Positions 25,333 to 34,076 of a stretch of 41,873 nucleotides of DNA are shown here, in pieces. This stretch comes from Clostridia bacterium (GTDB lineage Bacteria; Bacillota; DSM-521; Neomoorellales; JACIYF01): the NCBI GenBank assembly GCA_014360065.1, contig JACIYF010000012.1, forward strand, positions 1 through 41,873, read 5' to 3'. Each line of letters opens with the position of its first letter. Position 1 is the first letter of the stretch. The notes below the pieces were generated by a model. That model had not been told where the DNA came from and searched no databases. It was given only the letters and a program-made list of their open reading frames with translations. Made by a program: the position numbers and the translations under genes.

Positions 25333-26874
25333 TCAGGAATCGAGCGGGCACTGCTTGCTGCCAGGCAGAATGAAAAAGAAACAAGCCCCTCGGCCCAGCT
25401 CACTCGTTACCCCCACGATTCCGCCGTGGATTTCTATGATTCGCTTGGCGATTGCTAATCCCAGCCCTGTACCTCCAGTTCCTGGAGTACGAGCTTTATC
25501 CACCTTATAGAAACGCTCCCAAATCCGGTCCTGATCTTCTGGACTTATGCCGGGGCCAGTATCAATGACCGAAACCTTCACCTGATTCTGCTGTCCTGTA
25601 CCCACCCTCTGTACCGCCAAAGTGACTTGGCCACCAGGGGGAGTAAACTTCAAGGCGTTGCTAAGGAAAATAAGCAAAACTTGCATTATGCGATCGCCGT
25701 CAGCCCAGACTATAAGGCCCTCTGCCTCCAACTCCGGTGGAAACGTGGTTATCAACTTGATGTCTTTCTTGTCAAACTCGGGCCGAAGGCGGAAGGCCGC
25801 ACCCTCAGCCAGCTCGCGAAGGTCCACAGCCTCCCGAGCCAGCGGAATATGGCCGCTTTGCAGCCGACTCAGCTCCAACAGGTCGCCTACCAATCTCTCT
25901 AGTCTCTCTACTTCTTCGCGAATGATTTGATGGTACTTTGCCCGGGTAGCTGGGTCTGGGGCTGTGCCATCGGCTATCGCCTCATTGTAACCCCGAATCG
26001 CTGTTAGGGGAGTGCGAAGCTCATGGGACACATCAGCCACAAATTGGCGCCTGAGGCTTTCAAGCCTGCCCACTTCACCAGCCAAGTAGTTAAAGGCTTC
26101 CCCTAGTTTCTGGATTTCGTCTCCGGTAGTGATGTGGACGCGGGTATCGTACCTGCCATTGGCCACTGCCAGAGCTGCCTCCCGGAGCTCTCGTAACGGT
26201 TGAAATAGCACACACCAGAACAGGTAAGAAAGAACTCCAGCAACAACTAAACCAAGCAGAAGGGAGATTAAAAGATATTGCCGCAATTGAGAGAGCACCT
26301 CTACTAATCCAACTACCGGCGCATGCAGGAATACTGCCCCTAAAATCGGCGAAGTACCTTGGTCCCCACTGGGATTACTGACTATAACCGGAACCGCAAC
26401 TGATACCATAGGCTGATCAAAGTATGGGTTGTTACCCACAGTTTTGACTACTTGCCCCTGCAATACTTGAGCAACCATAGCCGGCGGCAATTTGACGCCG
26501 CGCTGCATTTGGCCCATGCGGTGACCGTTACCAGGTCCCATCCGCCTTGGCCCAAGCGAGAGTCGGCCGCCGCCTCGGCTAAGGCTAGTTACCAAGCCAT
26601 CACTGTCTACTATCCACACCTCAGCACCAACAAAAGCATTGGCAACATCAAGGGTGTGCACTAGTTCCTCTGACGTCAGCGCGCCCAGGAAATACGAGGC
26701 CGCATACCTGGACAGCTGGTATCCGTGACTAACTAGCTCATTCTCCTTGGCCCCAATTAAGTAGTTTTTGGTAAAGTGGGTGGACAACACCCCTATTCCA
26801 GACAGGGCAGCCAGAAGGACTACCATATGTGTAGCCATTAATTTGGTCAGGATGCTCCGGTTAAGCCAACGCAT
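25333..26874 (-). CDS. membrane sensor histidine kinase
   Basis: A 513-residue kinase: a first membrane helix (about 9-30), an extracytoplasmic domain of about 165 residues containing a Gly/Arg/Met-rich stretch (GGGRLSLGPRRMGPGNGHRM), a second helix (about 195-220), HAMP, a phosphoacceptor domain (VSHELRTPLTAIRGYNEAI), and a HATPase domain (NALKFTPPGGQV, DTGPGISPEDQ, GTGLGLAIAKRI). It follows its regulator gene by 21 nt. The GT-rich loop and a neighbouring divergent exported protein suggest envelope-stress sensing (inference). Confidence 0.93.
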   Translation of the reverse strand: MRWLNRSILTKLMATHMVVLLAALSGIGVLSTHFTKNYLIGAKENELVSHGYQLSRYAASYFLGALTSEELVHTLDVANAFVGAEVWIVDSDGLVTSLSRGGGRLSLGPRRMGPGNGHRMGQMQRGVKLPPAMVAQVLQGQVVKTVGNNPYFDQPMVSVAVPVIVSNPSGDQGTSPILGAVFLHAPVVGLVEVLSQLRQYLLISLLLGLVVAGVLSYLFWCVLFQPLRELREAALAVANGRYDTRVHITTGDEIQKLGEAFNYLAGEVGRLESLRRQFVADVSHELRTPLTAIRGYNEAIADGTAPDPATRAKYHQIIREEVERLERLVGDLLELSRLQSGHIPLAREAVDLRELAEGAAFRLRPEFDKKDIKLITTFPPELEAEGLIVWADGDRIMQVLLIFLSNALKFTPPGGQVTLAVQRVGTGQQNQVKVSVIDTGPGISPEDQDRIWERFYKVDKARTPGTGGTGLGLAIAKRIIEIHGGIVGVTSELGRGACFFFILPGSKQCPLDS

Positions 26875-26895
26875 ATGCGCTACTGCGCCACCTTA

Positions 26896-27591
26896 TCACT
26901 TTTCTTTTTCCACCTCGAACTTATATCCGGTACCCCACACGGTCTTAATCTCCCATGGATGTTTAAGGCCAGTCCCCAGCTTCTTGCGCAGGCGTTTTAC
27001 ATGGGTGTCTACGGTTCTGGTATCGCCAAAGTATTCGTAACCCCATACTTGTTCCAGCAACTGCTCTCGACTATAGACCCGCCCTGGGTTAGAAGCGAGA
27101 ACCCACAGCATTTCCATTTCCTTGGGAGTAAGAGCCACTAAGCGGCCATCAACCCGGACTTCCCGCTGATCTAGATCAATGCTCAGCCCAGGATACCGAA
27201 GAGGCTTTGACTCTGCTCTGGGCAAGGTAGTCCGGCGAAGCACCGCCTTAACCCGGGCTACCACTTCCCGGGGGTTAAAAGGCTTAGCGACATAATCATC
27301 GGCACCCAATTCTAATCCTAGGATCTTGTCCATATCCTCATCGCGGGCGCTTAACATGATGACCGGTACCTGGGATTGCTTGCGCAACTCCCTGCACACC
27401 TCCCAGCCATCCATGCCTGGCATCATAATGTCTAAGATGATAAGGGCAGGTTTATCAGTTTGCGCCAACTGTAAAGCCTCATCTCCCCTTCTGGCCAATA
27501 GCACAGTAAATCCTTCCCGGCCAAGATACAAGCTCAGAAGTTCCAAGACATGTTCGTCATCATCAGCTACCAGGATGGTGAGGTTTTCCAT
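26896..27591 (-). CDS. OmpR-family response regulator
   Basis: A 231-residue regulator. The receiver has VADDDE, the phosphoacceptor in IILDIMMPGMDGWE and the conserved Lys in DDYVAKPFNPRE. The winged helix has VALTPKEMEMLWVL, DTRTVDTHVKRLRKKL and GTGYKF. The start chosen is the ATG at 27589-27591 behind AGGAGGAGA; a GTG 30 nt earlier would place the ribosome site inside the frame. It is the first gene of a regulator-kinase operon transcribed away from the small exported protein at 27853. Confidence 0.92.
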   Translation of the reverse strand: MENLTILVADDDEHVLELLSLYLGREGFTVLLARRGDEALQLAQTDKPALIILDIMMPGMDGWEVCRELRKQSQVPVIMLSARDEDMDKILGLELGADDYVAKPFNPREVVARVKAVLRRTTLPRAESKPLRYPGLSIDLDQREVRVDGRLVALTPKEMEMLWVLASNPGRVYSREQLLEQVWGYEYFGDTRTVDTHVKRLRKKLGTGLKHPWEIKTVWGTGYKFEVEKEK

Positions 27592-27668
27592 GAATTCTTC
27601 TCTCCTCCTACGTCTCTGCACCTATTTTAACGGACCAGACCGCTAAACCCAACTGGGGCATCAAAGAA

Positions 27669-27714
27669 GTTCACAATTTGTTCATTTGATGGCCTCATTT
27701 CTGTCCCATATAAT
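27669..27714 (+). promoter_or_regulatory. promoter with upstream direct repeat for the exported LTxxQ protein
   Basis: TTGATG (27686-27691), 17-nt spacer, perfect TATAAT (27709-27714). Immediately upstream GTTCA occurs twice, 11 nt apart (27669-27673 and 27680-27684), the spacing used by OmpR-family regulators. The transcript would carry a leader of about 130 nt. I found no known riboswitch in that leader. Confidence 0.65.
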
Positions 27715-27852
27715 GGTTAAACTGATGGTGTCGGTCGGAGAAATATGGGCTCAAGAGGGAGGGCAAAAAGAAAGGTTCTATAAAAAATATATGCGAGCAT
27801 CTCCGGCCCATGGGCAACGCCCAGAAAGCCATAATCGAAAGGGAGGTTAAGC

Positions 27853-28275
27853 ATGTCAAAAAGAGCTTTGGCCGTGGTAGTAGCGGTTCTAATTGCAGGT
27901 CTACTGGTACCCGCAGCTTTTGCGGCAACCAATAACAGCTCCTCCAATTCGTCGGCAGGCGCTCAGGCATCAGCACCACCACCAACCTGGTTCACTCTAA
28001 CTCCGGATCAACAACAGCAGATCCAAGATCTGCAACAGCAGATTTTAGATGTCCAAAAAAAGATAATCGATAAATATGTGGAATTCGGGGCTATAACTAA
28101 GGCCCAAGGCGATTGGGCCAAACAGCAGGTAGAATACCGCTACAAGAATCGTAGCCAACTCGGCATACCTGGGTTAGGTGGATTTGGGCGCCATGGCTGG
28201 GCCAAGCGTGGCTACGGAGGCTACTGCCCATACGCCCAAACGCCTGCGCCCAGTGGCTCCAATTCTGTCAGCTAA
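27853..28275 (+). CDS. small exported protein, DUF2680/LTxxQ-like
   Basis: A 140-residue secreted protein with a clear signal peptide (hydrophobic core VVVAVLIAGLLVPAAFA, cleavage after AFA). A Ser/Asn/Ala/Pro-rich linker and a helical region (LTPDQQQQIQDLQQQILDVQ, KYVEFGAITKAQGDWAKQQV) follow, resembling DUF2680 proteins. The tail is Gly/Tyr-rich (RHGWAKRGYGGYCPYAQ). The LTPDQ motif also recalls CpxP/Spy-type LTxxQ stress proteins, but homology is not shown. Strong GGGAGG before the ATG. It is divergent from a two-component system, which may control it. Confidence 0.7.
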   Translation: MSKRALAVVVAVLIAGLLVPAAFAATNNSSSNSSAGAQASAPPPTWFTLTPDQQQQIQDLQQQILDVQKKIIDKYVEFGAITKAQGDWAKQQVEYRYKNRSQLGIPGLGGFGRHGWAKRGYGGYCPYAQTPAPSGSNSVS

Positions 28276-28295
28276 GATTCAAAAACTAGTAACTA

Positions 28296-28368
28296 CCCCC
28301 TTTCCGGGCATTTGTCTGCCTTAAGAATAAAGAAAAGGCAAGGCGGGAAAATAGAATCGGAAAGGGGG
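28296..28368 (+). promoter_or_regulatory. long stem that can hide the DUF1540 ribosome site
   Basis: CCCCCTTTCCG (28296-28306) is exactly complementary to CGGAAAGGGGG (28358-28368), which contains the ribosome binding site of the next gene. Inside it a second stem TGCCTT/AAGGCA (28317-28322, 28335-28340) can form. The structure would block initiation, suggesting translational control or coupling. No U-tract follows, so it is not an ordinary terminator. Confidence 0.5.
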
Positions 28369-28374
28369 TTGATT

Positions 28375-28527
28375 ATGCCTCAAGGAGTAAGCTGTCAAGT
28401 AGAAGAATGTGTCCATAATGATATGAGGGTATGCAAAGCGGCCAGCATAGAAGTTAGAAACGTGGCGAATGTTGTCAAAGCAACCACCTCAGATCATACT
28501 GCCTGCGAGACCTTCAAAGTACGATAA
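28375..28527 (+). CDS. DUF1540 small cysteine protein
   Basis: A 50-residue protein with the DUF1540 pattern: VSCQVEECVHND, VCKAASIEV, and a terminal ACETF. Four cysteines probably bind a metal. The function of the family is unknown; members are common in spore-forming Firmicutes. The start is the ATG at 28375 after AAAGGGGG; an upstream in-frame extension to 28312 has no initiation signal. A terminator follows. Confidence 0.85.
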   Translation: MPQGVSCQVEECVHNDMRVCKAASIEVRNVANVVKATTSDHTACETFKVR

Positions 28528-28553
28528 GATCACTGGGTACTAGTTCAGCAAAT

Positions 28554-28586
28554 GGTCCAGCCTCTTAGAGCTGGACCTGCTTTTTT
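28554..28586 (+). terminator. intrinsic terminator after the DUF1540 gene
   Basis: GGTCCAGC (28554-28561), an 8-nt loop, GCTGGACC (28570-28577), then TGCTTTTTT. It ends the small exported protein/DUF1540 unit. Confidence 0.95.
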
Positions 28587-28615
28587 AAGGGATAACTATT
28601 CTCGGCTATAGCATG

Positions 28616-28621
28616 TATAAT
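28616..28621 (+). promoter_or_regulatory. candidate -10 element before the M20 peptidase gene
   Basis: A perfect TATAAT preceded directly by TG lies 60 nt before the start codon. No good -35 is visible, so this is a weak call. Confidence 0.35.
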
Positions 28622-28680
28622 GTTTAATGAAGCGCCAACTGGTACATAGAGTTTGATTGCCCACCCGAGGAGGTATAGAT

Positions 28681-30003
28681 ATGAGCGGATCAGCCGTTGG
28701 GCTATCCCCGGAATCCATCCTTGCTGAACTCATCCGCATCAATACTACCAACCCTCCTGGTCAAGAAACCAGCGTGGCTTGTTACCTGAAGGATTTGTTT
28801 GATTCTCAAGGTATACCCAACCAAATCATCGAGCCCGAACCAGGCCGGGCTAGCTTCGTAGCCACGCTGGGAAGCGGAGAAAAAGCGCTGCTGTTTCTCT
28901 CCCACACCGATGTGGTCCCCCCGGGGGATGGATGGGACTTTGACCCTTTTGGGGGAGAAATCAAATCAGGGATGGTTTTAGGCCGGGGTGCCCTAGATTG
29001 CAAAAGCCTGGTGGCGGCAGAGGCTTGGGCCCTGATTCAGTTGCATCATCAGAGCAGTCTTAACGGTAGGCTGACCTTCATTGCAGCTGCCGACGAGGAA
29101 CGGGGAGGAAAACTAGGGGTAGAGTTTCTAATCGCCAATCATCCAGAACTATTTCAAGTTGATTTCGCCATTAACGAAGGGGCAGAAGAACCCGTAATCC
29201 TGAATGATTGCCCCCTCTATTTCATTCAAATCGGTGAAAAAGGAATGGCTCAAGCCAAACTTACTGCTAGAGGAATCTCGTGTCATGGCTCGGTGCCCTC
29301 TCTGGGAGAAAACGCGGTGGTGAAAATGGCTCGTGCCCTAGCCCGCCTAGCTGACTATCAGCCGCAATCAGTCATTATACCGGAGGTTCTATCCTTACTC
29401 AAGGAATTGGCTCATGAACTCGGTTTTGAGAGTCGGCATCCCCAAGAGATGCTTTCTAAGATCCTAGATTCACTTCCAGACCGTAACTTACGGGAAGACA
29501 TCAGAGCCCTGACTCAAATGACTATTTCCCCAAACGTCATCAATGGTGGACTAAAGGCAAATATTGTTCCCGATCATTGTACGGCCGAGGTAGATATCCG
29601 AGTACTACCAGGGCAGAGTCAGGATTATGTTACAGATGTGCTGGATAAGCTCCTAGGAAAAAGCGTGGAATTCAATATCCCCAATTTCCAAGCCCCGACC
29701 ATCTCTCCTTCCGATTCACCATATTTTCGGTTGCTGGCTCAAACCATAACCGATGTAGTCGAGCAATCCGCTCGTCGGTGGACTTCGAGAGTCCGTTGCG
29801 TTCCCTGGATATCGGCTGGGGGGACCGATTCCCGGTTTCTGAGGAGGGCAAACATACCCGCCTACGGCATTGCCGTCATGACTCCCGACTTCCCTCCGGA
29901 ACTCCGCTCCACTGTTCACGGAAAAAATGAGCGCATTGATATATCTAGCGTAAGGTTGATGGCTAGGTGGCTGGTAACACTGGCACATAATTACCTTAAG
30001 TAG
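28681..30003 (+). CDS. M20 family metallopeptidase/deacylase (ArgE/DapE type)
   Basis: A 440-residue dinuclear zinc hydrolase. Metal-binding and catalytic segments are FLSHTDVVPPG (His, Asp), GRGALDCKS (bridging Asp), AADEERGG (catalytic Glu plus ligand) and NEGAEE. A lid/dimerisation domain occupies about 190-310 (EKGMAQAKLTARGISCHGS) and the final ligand His is in STVHGKNE. The family cleaves amide bonds of peptides or N-acyl amino acids; the substrate cannot be read from sequence. The start is the ATG at 28681 with GAGGAGG upstream. It stands just before the end-joining genes but need not be related to them. Confidence 0.9.
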   Translation: MSGSAVGLSPESILAELIRINTTNPPGQETSVACYLKDLFDSQGIPNQIIEPEPGRASFVATLGSGEKALLFLSHTDVVPPGDGWDFDPFGGEIKSGMVLGRGALDCKSLVAAEAWALIQLHHQSSLNGRLTFIAAADEERGGKLGVEFLIANHPELFQVDFAINEGAEEPVILNDCPLYFIQIGEKGMAQAKLTARGISCHGSVPSLGENAVVKMARALARLADYQPQSVIIPEVLSLLKELAHELGFESRHPQEMLSKILDSLPDRNLREDIRALTQMTISPNVINGGLKANIVPDHCTAEVDIRVLPGQSQDYVTDVLDKLLGKSVEFNIPNFQAPTISPSDSPYFRLLAQTITDVVEQSARRWTSRVRCVPWISAGGTDSRFLRRANIPAYGIAVMTPDFPPELRSTVHGKNERIDISSVRLMARWLVTLAHNYLK

Positions 30004-30048
30004 ACTACATGCGTTCCCGCTCCCGAGCAAACACTAAAAGCAACAATC

Positions 30049-30882
30049 GTGCGAGCGGGGGACTCAAACTTGCGCAGTTTATGGAAGGGTTCTATCAGCT
30101 TTGGGCTGGTGAACATACCGGTAAAACTATACCCAGCCACCGAAAATAAAGATGTCAAGTTCCACTTAATCCACCGGGAATGCGGTTCGCCAATCCGTTA
30201 TTCTCGGGTATGCCCCATATGTAATCGAGAAGTAGAACCCCAAGAAATCAGCCGGGGCTATGAATACCAAAAGGAGAGATACGTGCTTGTAAGCGATGAG
30301 GAATGGGAGCAAGCCCAACCAGCACCTACCGGAAATATCGATCTAATCCAGTTCGTTGCTTTGAATCAGATCGATCCCATCTATTTTTCTTGGCCTTATT
30401 ACTTAACCCCTAATGAAGGCGGTCAAAAGGGCTATGCCCTCTTACTCCACGTAATGCGTCGCACCGGTAAAATCGCTCTAGCCAAAGTCGCCTTGCGCAA
30501 CCGGGAATCGCTAGCAGCCTTACGCGTATATCAGTCTTGCCTGTTGATGGAGAGCTTACTCTACGCTGACGAAATAAGGTCGATAGATCTCCTACCGGAG
30601 CTGAACTTTGAGGTTCAGCTGGACGACCGAGAAATTAAGATGGCAGAAACACTAGTAGCAGCGTTGTCTGGCGATTTTAAGCCTGAGGAATATCACGATA
30701 CCTATCGGGAAAACCTTCTCAACTTGATCCGGCAAAAAATAGCTGGGCAAGAAATAAGCATGCCCCCTCCGGCCCGGCAAGCTAAAGTTGTTGATCTCAT
30801 GGAGGCCCTGAAGGCAAGCATTGAAGAGGCTGAAAAGCGAAAGCAAAAACCTAAAAGACAACGGCGCCAAAGGGAGGCCTAA
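30049..30882 (+). CDS. ku: Ku protein, DNA end-binding
   Basis: A 277-residue bacterial Ku. It forms a ring on double-strand break ends and recruits the ligase and polymerase of non-homologous end joining. Core segments are LWKGSISFGLVNIPVKLYPAT, FHLIHRECGSPIRYSRVCPIC (a zinc-like CxxC), GYEYQKERYVLVSDEEW and YYLTPNEGG. The lysine/arginine-rich C-terminus (about 255-277) is the usual DNA/ligase-contact tail. The GTG at 30049 gives full length, but a TTG at 30070 has the better ribosome-site spacing. It is the first gene of a three-gene operon. Confidence 0.95.
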   Translation: MRAGDSNLRSLWKGSISFGLVNIPVKLYPATENKDVKFHLIHRECGSPIRYSRVCPICNREVEPQEISRGYEYQKERYVLVSDEEWEQAQPAPTGNIDLIQFVALNQIDPIYFSWPYYLTPNEGGQKGYALLLHVMRRTGKIALAKVALRNRESLAALRVYQSCLLMESLLYADEIRSIDLLPELNFEVQLDDREIKMAETLVAALSGDFKPEEYHDTYRENLLNLIRQKIAGQEISMPPPARQAKVVDLMEALKASIEEAEKRKQKPKRQRRQREA

Positions 30883-30888
30883 TCTTTT

Positions 30889-31860
30889 GTGCTGACAGCC
30901 CCAATCATACCCATGGAGCCGCTTTCCCATTCTCATATATTTGAGAGCAAAGATCATTTCTTCCAGGTTAAGTGGGATGGAGTTCGGATTATCGCTTGGG
31001 TAGAAGGAAAAGAAATCTGGCTTCAGAACCGCAAAGGCCATGATCGTACCCAGCACTACCCCGAGCTACGATCCTTGCCAGCAAGATTGCGCGGAACCGA
31101 GGCTGTTTTGGACGGAGAGATAGTGGTCCTAGACTCAAACGGTCACCCCAGTTTTCCCAGAGTTCTTGAACGAGATTTAGTCAGCAGGCCCCACATTACC
31201 ACTGGAGTATTCCCGCGATGGCCAATCACTTACATCGTCTTTGACATCTTGTCTTGGAAGGGAAAGCTCCTCACCCCACAACCATTAGAAAGCCGACAGG
31301 AAATACTGCAAAAAGCACTGCGAGTTGACAAAACATCGAAATGGGCAGATAAAAACGAGACCCCAGATAATATCATCATCATTGAAAACTTCGCCAACGG
31401 GCCAAGCTTGTTTGCCGCAGTGCGCGAACACCACCTGGAAGGAGTAGTGGCGAAAAACAAGTCCAGCCCTTACTTGCCAGGCAAGAAGACTAGGCATTGG
31501 TTGAAGATAAAAAACCGCCGCCGGCAGCTTTGCCTAGTCGTAGGTTATTTAACCCGCAACCAGTTATTGAGCTCACTAGTTCTGGCCGCTTATCATGGGA
31601 AACAATTGCTATATTTAGGGCGAGCCGGAACTGGTCTTACCGAGAAACAGCGCCAGGAACTGGGACAGCTACTCCCTCATTTGCAGACAAAAACCAGCCC
31701 TTGGACACGACCGCCTCGTTTTCCTGGCTTGCAAGCCCATTGGATTGACCCGCCTATAGTTGTATTAATTGAGTTCCTGGAATGGACGAGCGACCTCAAA
31801 CTCAGGTCGCCGGTCATTATTGGCTTTCCCAACCAGGATCCCGGCAAATGTCAAGTCTGA
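30889..31860 (+). CDS. ATP-dependent DNA ligase (LigD ligase domain as separate protein)
   Basis: A 323-residue nucleotidyltransferase. The adenylated Lys is in FQVKWDGVR, and the other ligase motifs are LDGEIVVLD, YIVFDIL, LEGVVAKNK and HWLKIK. An OB-fold follows (LVVGYLT, YLGRAGTGL). It seals breaks held by Ku. The GTG start has AGGGAGG 11 nt upstream and lies 6 nt after the ku stop. In many bacteria this domain is fused to polymerase and nuclease domains; here it stands alone. Confidence 0.94.
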   Translation: MLTAPIIPMEPLSHSHIFESKDHFFQVKWDGVRIIAWVEGKEIWLQNRKGHDRTQHYPELRSLPARLRGTEAVLDGEIVVLDSNGHPSFPRVLERDLVSRPHITTGVFPRWPITYIVFDILSWKGKLLTPQPLESRQEILQKALRVDKTSKWADKNETPDNIIIIENFANGPSLFAAVREHHLEGVVAKNKSSPYLPGKKTRHWLKIKNRRRQLCLVVGYLTRNQLLSSLVLAAYHGKQLLYLGRAGTGLTEKQRQELGQLLPHLQTKTSPWTRPPRFPGLQAHWIDPPIVVLIEFLEWTSDLKLRSPVIIGFPNQDPGKCQV

Positions 31861-31876
31861 GGGAGGGAAAGTATTA

Positions 31877-32806
31877 ATGCTAGTTCAAATTGGCAACCGA
31901 ACTTTAGAATTGACTAATCTAGATAAAGTGTACTGGCCCAACGAAGGTTACACCAAAGCTCACTTGATTCAGTACTATTTGGAGGTAGCTCCCCACTTAC
32001 TCCCTCACCTTCGCGACCGCCCTTTAGTTCTCAAACGGCACCCCGAGGGAATCGAAGGTAAGTACTTTTACCAAAAAGAATGCCCTGATTATGCCCCCGA
32101 GTGGTTGCCACGACTAGGAATAGCAACTACGGGACCATCGGGCGCAAAAAAACTCGTCCACTTTTGCTTAGCTCCAGACCTGCCAAGCCTCATCTGGATC
32201 GTTAATCAGGGTTGTATGGAAATGCACCCCTGGCTATCTACCTGCCAGCGCCCCGACCACCCCTCTTTTGCCGTGATTGACCTTGACCCATCAGCAACGG
32301 TTGGTTTTGGAGAAGTCCTGGTGGTTGCCCGCACCCTCAAGGCTACCCTCGACGAACTAGGCATCGTTGGATACCCCAAGACCTCTGGTGCTACCGGATT
32401 GCATGTCTACATCCCGCTTGCAGAGCGGTATACCTATACCCAAGTTCGACAAGCCTTACGGCGCTTGGGCGAGCTAGTAGTAGCTAAAAATAGCCAATAT
32501 TGCACGCTAGAGAGAGCAGTTAAAAAGCGAGGCGCCAAGGTTTATTTCGACTATCTCCAAAACGTACGAGGTAAGACCATTGCCAGCGTCTATAGCGTCC
32601 GACCCTTACCGGGGGCGCCTATCTCCGTTCCTGTAGAATGGAGAGAAATTGTGGAGGGCCAATTTGTCCCAAGTGATTTTAACCTAGGCAACTTTCGTCA
32701 CCAAGTACCACGGCGGTGGCAGCTTTTTAACCACTTATTGGAAAAGGGAGCCGAGCAAAACCTCGCCCCCCTTTTGCAACTGCCCAAACAAACCGCGCTT
32801 GGGTAA
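31877..32806 (+). CDS. LigD-type polymerase (archaeo-eukaryotic primase family)
   Basis: A 309-residue end-joining polymerase that fills gaps, often with ribonucleotides. Segments are ELTNLDKVYWPNEGYTK, RPLVLKRHPEGI, FYQKECPDYAPEW, MEMHPWLS, the catalytic acidic motif FAVIDLDPS, and TSGATGLHVYIPL. The start is the ATG at 31877 behind GGGAGGG; an in-frame extension into the ligase gene lacks a signal. Its stop is 2 nt from the stop of the convergent sufB, with no terminator between. Confidence 0.94.
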   Translation: MLVQIGNRTLELTNLDKVYWPNEGYTKAHLIQYYLEVAPHLLPHLRDRPLVLKRHPEGIEGKYFYQKECPDYAPEWLPRLGIATTGPSGAKKLVHFCLAPDLPSLIWIVNQGCMEMHPWLSTCQRPDHPSFAVIDLDPSATVGFGEVLVVARTLKATLDELGIVGYPKTSGATGLHVYIPLAERYTYTQVRQALRRLGELVVAKNSQYCTLERAVKKRGAKVYFDYLQNVRGKTIASVYSVRPLPGAPISVPVEWREIVEGQFVPSDFNLGNFRHQVPRRWQLFNHLLEKGAEQNLAPLLQLPKQTALG

Positions 32807-32808
32807 AC

Positions 32809-34044
32809 CTAAAGCCCCTTTTCCTGGCTGGAAGCGATAGCCCGATCAATTTGAGCCTGCAAATGTGAAGGCAAACCAGTTATCTGAACATTCAGGAAGC
32901 CACGGACTATTACGGCTGTAGCTTGCTCCTCGCTTAGGCCCCGGGCCATAAGGTACTCGATCTCTTCCGGAGCAATTTTGCCGACGGCAGCCTCATGGGA
33001 CAGATCTAAGTTCGGCGCCTTAGCTAAGAGCTCGGGAATAGCCTGAATAATCCCCTTGTCCCCTAGCATCAACCCCCGGCATTCAAGGTGGGCTTTCACT
33101 CCTGGAGTCTCGCCTACCAAACAACCCCGGTTGATTATGGTGCCACCAGTAGTTAGAGTACGGGCAATGATCTCAGCCCGAGTATCTGGCGCTTGCAATA
33201 CTACCCTCGAACCTACATCTAGATTGGACCCTTCAGGTGCCACTACAATGGTATGGTACCTGGCTATAGCTCCCGGACCCTTAAGATAGGTGGTGGGATA
33301 CATTTGCAGGTCTCGAACTGGATTCATGGACACGTAGTTAGAAAGGAATATCCCGCCTTCTTCAACGATGGTTCCAGTTCGAGGGCGGACAGCTACCTGT
33401 TCACCCCAGTTGTGGATCATGGTGAAAGTGACTCTGGCTCCCTTTTTAACGTAGAACTCCGATACCCCAATATGCAAACCCGAGGTTACATGGGCGCCAG
33501 TGGCACAACCGCTAATAATGTGGAGTTCCGAACCTTCCTCAGCAATGACTATGTTATGAACATCCTGTTCCAGACCTTCCTGCCCAATGTAAAGGCAAGC
33601 CTGCAAAGGAAAGATAGCCTTTACTCCTGGTAAAGCTCGAATGAAGTAACCATGTTCCTGATGTAGTTCAGCTCGAGCCGTGTATTTATCGGCATCAACA
33701 GCCAAGGCTTTCCACCAATAATCGGACAGCCAGGGATAGCGTTCCCGCGCCTCGCTGGTACTCAGCAATTCTATTCCCTCTTGGGTTGCCCCACAATGGA
33801 TTACCGAGTGGTCCATTTGCACAAAGGTGCCAGCACGTTCGTTCTCTTCAACATCTACCCCCACCCGAAGCATTTGCTCCTTGTCCTCGGGGCTAAGATC
33901 GGCTAGACTCTTTGGATAATCGTGGTCCTTGGCCTTTTCTCGGTACTGGCTAAAATCAATGTCTTTCCCAAATGCTGCTTTTTTGCTCAAAGCGTTTCGC
34001 GCTTTGATGTCCTCAATTCTATCTAGCCTACTTGGCTCGCCCAT
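32809..34044 (-). CDS. sufB: SufB/SufD-family scaffold (minimal SmsB type)
   Basis: A 411-residue Fe-S assembly scaffold that works with SufC. The beta-helix core shows VHNIVIAEEGSELHIISGCATG, SGLHIGVSEFYVKKGARVTFTMI, RTGTIVEEGG and FLSNYVSMNPVR; the C-terminal region has LSHEAAVGKIAPEEIEYLMARGLSEEQA, typical of both SufB and SufD. There is one such protein only and no SufS or SufU, matching the two-gene sufCB (SmsCB) systems of anaerobes. The start is the ATG at 34042-34044 with GGGGAGAG upstream. Confidence 0.92.
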   Translation of the reverse strand: MGEPSRLDRIEDIKARNALSKKAAFGKDIDFSQYREKAKDHDYPKSLADLSPEDKEQMLRVGVDVEENERAGTFVQMDHSVIHCGATQEGIELLSTSEARERYPWLSDYWWKALAVDADKYTARAELHQEHGYFIRALPGVKAIFPLQACLYIGQEGLEQDVHNIVIAEEGSELHIISGCATGAHVTSGLHIGVSEFYVKKGARVTFTMIHNWGEQVAVRPRTGTIVEEGGIFLSNYVSMNPVRDLQMYPTTYLKGPGAIARYHTIVVAPEGSNLDVGSRVVLQAPDTRAEIIARTLTTGGTIINRGCLVGETPGVKAHLECRGLMLGDKGIIQAIPELLAKAPNLDLSHEAAVGKIAPEEIEYLMARGLSEEQATAVIVRGFLNVQITGLPSHLQAQIDRAIASSQEKGL

Positions 34045-34076
34045 AGATTCACTCTCCCCTGTAAGTTGCAGGATCC

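Noticed and set aside
27715-27852. A cyclic di-GMP or other riboswitch in the 130-nt leader of the exported-protein gene
   Set aside because: There are small hairpins (TGGGC-AAC-GCCCA), but I could not place the conserved bases of GEMM or another known riboswitch.
27695-27985. Minus-strand frames of 76 and 96 codons opposite the exported-protein gene
   Set aside because: They have no initiation signal, overlap a strong promoter and a signal-peptide gene on the other strand, and show no domain.
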